This document shows, one piece after another, positions 58,629 to 64,000 of a stretch of 64,000 bases of DNA. Source of the stretch: Rhyacophila brunnea (Eukaryota > Arthropoda > Insecta > Trichoptera > Rhyacophilidae); NCBI GenBank assembly GCA_022495005.1, contig JAGYXB010000270.1:62001-126000 (forward strand), written 5' to 3'. The first letter of the stretch is position 1. Every line of letters starts with the position of its first letter. The notes beneath the pieces are model-generated. The model did not search any database, was not told the origin of the DNA, and saw only the letters and a program-made list of their open reading frames with translations. The position numbers and the translations under genes are program-made.

Positions 58629-59324
58629 TAGAGTTGGGTATTTCCCGAGAATTCTCGGGAAATCTCGAGATATCGGGAAATTTAAAAAAAATCTGTAAAA
58701 ATCATAAAATCAGTGTAAAAACATGTAAATTCCAATAAATATGTTTTTTTTATTTATGTAAGAAGACAAACTTAATAGAAGGAGAAAAACAAAAATAATT
58801 AAAAACATCACTTATGAAAATGGAATTTCAAAAAACACAGACTGTCAATCGCTGCGTTTGCAAAAATTGCGCTCATTTTGAGTCGATGTTGGCTTTTTTT
58901 TCGACCATGTCCGATCCTAACAGGATTATAATATGGGCTTCCACAGAGTAGAGATATGTATTAAAAAAATTGTTTTTACGAGAAATGGATGTCAGCCACT
59001 TGCTCAACCAATTAGGTTACCCTGACTCACACAACAATTGAAAAACAATATGTGTACTTGCCAGACCCAGGATTCATTCATTATAGTCCAACGCTTAAGC
59101 CGCGCGGCCACCGTGGGTATAAAACGTTGGCTTAATTATGTTAAATGCCCCGATCAGTCTTTGAACGGTTTGTGTTTTCTGTACACTTTTTTCAGTTAAT
59201 ATTTGATAATAAAGAAATCCCGAATCTCGAGAAAATATTTCCCGAAATGTTAAAAATTTCAATTCTCGAGATTCGGGATGGAAAATCTCGAAAATGTCTT
59301 GAGAATTCCCGAAACACAACTCTA
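58629..59324. mobile_element. hAT miniature element with nested SINE-A
   Basis: TAGAGTTGGGTATTTCCCGA at the left and GAATTCCCGAAACACAACTC then TA at the right, with TATGTGCG duplicated exactly (58621-58628 and 59325-59332). CTCGAGA/TCTCGGG-type palindromes recur near both ends. A SINE-A copy lies inside. Confidence 0.85.
58904..59118 (-). mobile_element. SINE-A copy 4
   Basis: On the minus strand: GTGGCCGCGCGGCTTAAGCG (head), AATCCTGGGTCTGGCAAGTA, CCATTTCTCGTAAAAACAAT and GTTAGGATCGGACATGGTCG, ending in a T run read as A-rich tail. GTTGGCTT on both sides (58889 region and 59124 region) is a likely target duplication. It sits inside the hAT at 58629. Confidence 0.75.
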
Positions 59325-60041
59325 TATGTGCGTGGGCGCGATACCCGAGAGATGCAGGCTCAATACCTGCGGGGTGTCTTACTTTTTTCAAAAAGATTTT
59401 TTCTATTGGTTATATATTTTCTCAGAAGTGTTTTCAAAATTAGTATTATGTGTTGTTGGCTAATAAAAAAAAATGCCAAATCGACATAATCACGAAATTC
59501 CATTCTCACCCCATGGATCATGAGCGAAGCTGCTAGTCTAAGTTTGACGGTCGTATGAAATATGAATCTGTGAATTTTTCTTTGTGGATTATTTTATTAG
59601 ACGGAAACGACGAGTGTGAATTATTATTCAAATCACATTTTTTTTTATTAAAACGAAGTTGGAAACAGACAGCAGGTATGTAAACAAACCATAATACGAA
59701 CAGCTTTGTCTGCGGATTTATTATTTTTGCGTTGAATTATATGAACATTTACGTCCTTTGTGAAGGATTATTTGCCCAGATTTGTCTATGAAAATATTTG
59801 TTATTATATTTTTACGTGGAAAACGAACGGAGGCGTCAAATATCACAGACAACAGGATACGAGAGATATTTCCGGCTTATGTTACTATTTCGTTTCTTAA
59901 ATCAGTGTTCACACACGTGTACACAAGTGGGTTCGAGTTAGGAATGGAAAAAATCACACACTTTGTAGGTGAGTGAAATATTTACCTACAGACAACACAA
60001 GTTATCGGAAAATAAGTCATATATATATAGAGTACATTATA

Positions 60042-60348
60042 CAGTGTCCGGAAACTTGTACGTATACAGTTAGCCTAAATAAAACACGGTTTTTGTCGGT
60101 TTACACTTTACAGGAAGCCAGCAGCAAACAAATTTTAAAAATAGCCGATATACTAGATTATTTTTTAGGATATGTTAGGTTAGGTTTTCATTCTTGAAAT
60201 CATGAATTTTGCCAAAATCAGCTATGAAAATTGAATTAATGTTCATATTGAATCTAATAAAATTACAGAGCGTATAGTATATGGTCATCTCTTTCCGATA
60301 AAAAGCTCACGGCGAACTGTACCACGGTGAAATGTTTTACGTACACTG
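60042..60348. mobile_element. TA-flanked Tc1/mariner-type miniature element
   Basis: Starts CAGTGTCCGGAAACTTGTAC and ends ATGTTTTACGTACACTG with TA on both sides (60040-60041 and 60349-60350). Its middle has TATGTTAGGTTAGGTTTTCA. Relative of 42244-42664 and, more distantly, 28070-28257. Confidence 0.75.
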
Positions 60349-60439
60349 TAACCCATTACACATGCACGCTAAAGTAACTAATTTTTTTTGAACTTTCTGT
60401 ACCATTACAAGTGATGTGGAGCCCGAAGCTACTTTGAAG

Positions 60440-60800
60440 CCTGCTTCAAACTTTCTTCTTCATCTTTGATCATGTCCGCCTCTTAGTTGGAGCATATGGA
60501 CACCACTCGGAGCCTCTAAGAATCCTGTCGCTCGCGTCATTCCAGGTCATGTAACTTCGCCATACATAATATATGATGCCGTACTGTAGATAGTTTTAGT
60601 AGCCTTTCCAGGACGTCGGAATCCGGTTGACTTAAAAAATAAGCAAACAAGGTTGAAATTCTCTTCAGACATCCGCAGCATGTAGTCGAGCTAGGTCCAA
60701 CATGGTGTCTTCACTCTTCACAGCGTGATGAGAGGCTGTGTGGTCCGCTCTCTTATTTCTCTCTTCTCTCTTAAGCCCAGTCGCACACTGAAAATCGTCT
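60440..60800 (-). mobile_element. LINE-B-related fragment
   Basis: The minus strand carries KREERNKRADHTASHHAVKS and LDLARLHAADV, then a tail matching 48010-48300 (for example GGACGTCGGAAT and TGGAGCATATGGACACCA on the plus strand). It is broken by stops. Confidence 0.65.
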
Positions 60801-61199
60801 CGTCCGGGATAATAGTCATAAATCAATACTGAGCGCAACACGCCACGACAGGAAGACGAATTATTGTTATGCAGCATGTCGATTATCTCTCTAATGCCCT
60901 CGACCGTTGTTGTTGTTGTTGAATAGGACAGCTTTATCGGCTTTGAACCAAGGATTTTATAAAGATTTGTAATACCATTTGGCGGTAGATGATGTGGAGA
61001 AGATGTGATCGAGATCTGTTTAGGTTGATTAACTGAAAAACTTGTTTCGAGTGGAGTGATAGTTAACTATGTCAAATGAAGAACTCGTGATAATAGTAGT
61101 GCGTCACGTGACGGACTCGATAAGTTGAGTGAGGATATATGCATTGTCCTTCAAATTTATACAAAATGCAGTATGTATTTAATGCTGAATGGTATGATT

Positions 61200-62360
61200 G
61201 TTTGATTTTTTATAAATGACATACCATTGTTAATTAAAAATTCTATGTTTTTGTTGTTTGCTGATCACGTGAAACTCTTCATGGAAGTTGTCACCTTGGA
61301 TGATTGTCGTCAACTCCAACTTGATATAGATAATATATTAGATTGGGGCAGGCGTAACAAACTGGACTTCAATATTGATAAATGCAATGTTTTATCGCTT
61401 ACTACAAACTGGACTTCAATATTGATAAATGCAATGTTTTATCGCTTACTAAAGCCTCACGAGTATTGTTTTTCCAGTATTCGATGCATGGCAGAGTTCT
61501 CTAGTGAATATCATCTGTAAGAGATCTTGGCATTACGTTTGACAGTAAACTGACGTTTAGTGGTTATATATATACCATTTGCAAAAAGGCGCTAAAGATG
61601 TTGGGCTTTGTCTTGCGTACTTCACGGGTCTTTTCGGATGTTACGGTACTAAAAATTTTCTATAACTCTTTAGTTAGAAGCAGACTTGAGAGTGGGTCTC
61701 ATTGGAGATCATTTGGGCCCCGCATCAGTTGAAGTACGGCCTTATGGTGGAGAGAGTCCAAAAATTTTTGTTGAGACTCCTTTACTTTCGGCTGTATGGA
61801 TATTATCCGTGGCACTATCCGACTGACTTTCTCTTACGTATGCTTACATACTGTAGCTTAAAATTTAGAAAGAATCTTTATTTAGCTACATATTTTTTCA
61901 GAGTTATACGAGGCATAAATGTGAACTCTGCCATTCTTGGTGGTGTTGGCTTGTGTGTCTGATAATTACCTTAGGAATCGAGGGCATCCGTTGTTTGTTC
62001 TACCAAGGTGTAGAACTAACCTGTCATTAGTAATGCCAATTGGGAGGGCAATAACCATGTTTAATGAAATCGCTTCGGATATTGATATATTCCACTTACG
62101 TGAGGGTGAATTTAGATGGACGTTGTTTTATAAGTTTTTAAGATAGGGTGTATCAAAGTTCACTCTGTGTGCTTCCATCTACTTTTATTTTTATTTTTGT
62201 TATTTTTGTTATTTTATTTTATTTCTTTTCTTATTTTATTCACATTTCACATCACATTTCTCTGTATTTTTATTTTAAAAATTGTTAACATTTATTTTAT
62301 GTCATGTCGTGAACGCTTTAAATTTATAATTTGTTATGTTCATTATATGTAAAATAAATA
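61200..62360 (+). mobile_element. Jockey-like LINE, longest copy
   Basis: Reads FLLFADHVKLFMEVVTLDDC (damaged form of the catalytic YADD region; here ADH), RQLQLDIDNILDWGRRNKLD and FNIDKCNVLSLT, then KLTFSG, KKALKMLGFVLRTSRVFSDV, ending GRAITMFNEIASDIDIFHLR and a TAG/TGA region near 62146. The 3' tail carries TATGTCATGTCGTGAACG. A 47-bp tandem duplication (61357-61450) and other frameshifts disable it. It resembles jockey-group reverse transcriptases. Confidence 0.85.
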
Positions 62361-62369
62361 AATTCGAAT

Positions 62370-63590
62370 TGAATTGAAATTTGAAATTTTTTAATTACAA
62401 CCATATCATTCGAAAATACCTGGGAAGTACGTAAGATGGCGCCAAATATGTGTAGTGCCTTGTTACACATTTAAGCCATAAACGTCGGGTTACTGTTGAC
62501 TTAATGTCAAGATCCCTTACAGATGATATTCCCGAGAGAACTTAGTTATACATCCAATATTAGAAAAAGTCATAACTAGATAAAAGTGCAAGAAAATATT
62601 ATGACTATTGCAAACTAAGATGTACACAAACATAGACAAAATGAGAGAAAATGTGATGATTGATAATAATTAATCCATGATTATTTTGAATGTGTTTTCA
62701 TTTCCCTTTGACAAATGTTTTATATAAATAATATTATGGTAGGATCTCGACTCGAACAAGGGTGGGAATAGTTAGGGATAGTATGTGACGTTTAATATGT
62801 GTTTTCTCATAAATAATATTTTATTCTCCTTTCATTTTATTGTCAATTATTAGCGCCCACTGCAGATGTGACATTTATTTGAAGATGTTTTGCCACCTGT
62901 GTCTTTGTCATAGGGTGGTTAAAATATCATCTGATCCGTTTAGCCGATAATTTTGACAATAATTTAAAAAAATATACTAAAGTTTTTTTTAAATATGTTG
63001 ATTTAATCCGTATATTATTTTTATATCATCAAAATTTGAAAAATTAGATCGGGCATATATTTATATTGGTACAATGCAAAAGGGCGATATATTTTCTCAT
63101 TTACGCATTATATGTTTAATATTATTGGTGTGAAAAAGGTGATAAAAATATTTTGATTATTAAAAAATGAATAGGTACAATTTGGAATACTTCAAAAATA
63201 TATCTATACTATGAGAAAAAAATATTGATAAAAAAAATAGTTTACTTAATTAAAATTTCGAAACCATTGTACATGTTTGAAATCATGTTTGTAGCTGGCG
63301 AGTTAGCTTAATTTAAATTACTTTTGAAATACTCAGATAGCATGGTTATTTGAAACAACTCATTTGAGTCATACTGATTGATAACTCCGTTAGTTCGTAT
63401 CCTACCCGATTCAATACTCTTTCTTAATAATGTATGTTTCTGATTTTTTTTTAAATTTGGTGTACATAAACTTTAAAATATGTTCCGACGAAAATAATGT
63501 AAGTCTGAAAATAAAGAACCTGATAGCGCTGAAGATGACGTCCCTTGGAAGTACGCATTTAATATAAAGATATAAACAATATTGGAGTAG
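62370..63590. other. No feature recognised
   Basis: Strongly A+T-rich sequence with homopolymer runs. The minus frame at 63411-63608 looks like chance. No terminal repeats were found. Confidence 0.45.
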
Positions 63591-63892
63591 AAATTCTGGT
63601 TTTAACAAATCTTACAATGGGGATAAGCTCTGAGTGAAGTTTGCCACTTGGCAGAAAAAAATCTAGATTGTCTTATAATAAAAAAAATGTCTATAAACTA
63701 GTAAGTACTTCAAAAAAAAGTAATAATATTGAACATTATTTTGCGAGTATAAAATATATTGAAGGAGAAAATAATTGTTTCTCAATTGATGAAAATCATA
63801 CCGGAAATGAATGGTTTTCACAAATGTTGGAGAACTGTCAAATACTGGTAGATAACAGCTATGTCGTTATGTCAATAGATTATTGTACCTAA
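63590..63892 (+). pseudogene. Possible DDE-transposase fragment
   Basis: The plus frame reads LGRKKSRLSYNKKNVYKLVS, IEHYFASIKYIEGENNCFSI and NEWFSQMLENCQILVDNSYV, then VMSIDYCT and a stop. The last part resembles the stretch before the second catalytic Asp of insect DDE transposases (WF..L... LP..S.VVMDN), with that Asp-Asn lost. The assignment is tentative. Confidence 0.3.
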
Positions 63893-64000
63893 TGCCGGGT
63901 CCTCACTGGCAACATGTCGCGCGACAACCTCGTTAAATTTTAAGATAAGTATGATAATTATCGTAAAATTTCTTAAGCAATTATGATAATTATCGTAAAA

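Larger units (their letters stand above)
58560..59460 (+). mobile_element. SINE-B copy split by a hAT element
   Basis: The left part has GTATGACTCC, TTGCATAGTGGACTATGTGC; the right part continues GTGGGCGCGATACCCGAGAG, GCAGGCTCAATACCTGC (T-arm stem-loop) and the body GATTTTTTCTATTGG through AGTGTTTTCAAAATTAG. The hAT at 58629-59324 separates them. Confidence 0.6.

Noticed and set aside
59095..59391. 98-codon minus-strand frame
   Set aside because: It spans the right part of a hAT miniature element and a tRNA-like SINE head, so it is a chance frame over repeats.
63930..64000. Tandem ATGATAATTATCGTAAAA at the right edge
   Set aside because: Two copies only, cut by the window end; too little to interpret.

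Overview
The window is nuclear DNA from an animal, most probably an insect. It is A+T-rich, gene-poor and intron-containing, and it is packed with eukaryotic transposons (hAT, mariner, TTAA-flanked and TA-flanked miniature elements, non-LTR retrotransposons, tRNA-derived SINEs). Short interstitial TTAGG tracts, the arthropod telomere motif, are present. I cannot name the species or order from the sequence. There are no prokaryotic features.

Genes. One gene is well supported. It is on the minus strand, with three coding exons at 14596-16633, 9246-9975 and 1074-4683. Splice phases agree (1, then 2) and the joined frame is 2125 codons plus a stop. The product is a Ser/Thr-rich, mostly disordered protein with basic nuclear-localisation-like clusters and a SUMO-interacting-like motif; I do not recognise its family. 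Its introns carry a perfect 49-bp palindrome, hAT miniature elements, a mariner relic and a dead hAT transposase gene. Two further minus-strand segments (20700-20918 and 52680-52802) look like possible exons, with weak support.

Transposon layer. From about 17 kb rightward nearly everything recognisable is mobile DNA. At least twelve hAT-type insertions can be delimited by terminal inverted repeats, most with exact or near-exact 8-bp target duplications (starting near 5330, 10821, 21329, 26163, 30199, 33703, 36133, 37612, 39591, 41016, 55173 and 58629). Retrotransposon debris falls into several lineages: LINE-A (31.6, 32.8, 51.4 kb), LINE-B (26.2, 35.2 kb) and related copies (48.0, 60.5 kb), a jockey-like lineage (14.1, 45.1, 50.1, 61.2 kb), a second jockey-like tail (19.1 kb) and an RNase-H/zinc-knuckle tail (43.5 kb). 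Every copy is truncated or broken.

Repeat families defined here. SINE-A (18.8, 46.7, 47.0, 58.9 kb) has a tRNA-like head. SINE-B (1, 24.9, 25.2, 57.4, 59.4 kb) has tRNA-like heads and a conserved body. A TTAA-flanked family of 330-385 bp occurs at 22.4, 36.1 and 53.7 kb. Repeat family R occurs at 17.4, 30.3 and 39.8 kb. Several insertions can be read from paralogous empty sites inside the window: a hAT inside the TTAA element at 36 kb, a TTAA element inside the 22.3-kb repeat, a piggyBac-like element inside the 49-kb hAT, a hAT inside SINE-B at 58.6 kb, and an AATT-flanked insertion inside SINE-B at the left edge.

Nothing here is convincingly a new molecular system. The best leads are the large orphan gene, the TTAA and AATT insertion families, and several long near-perfect hairpins.
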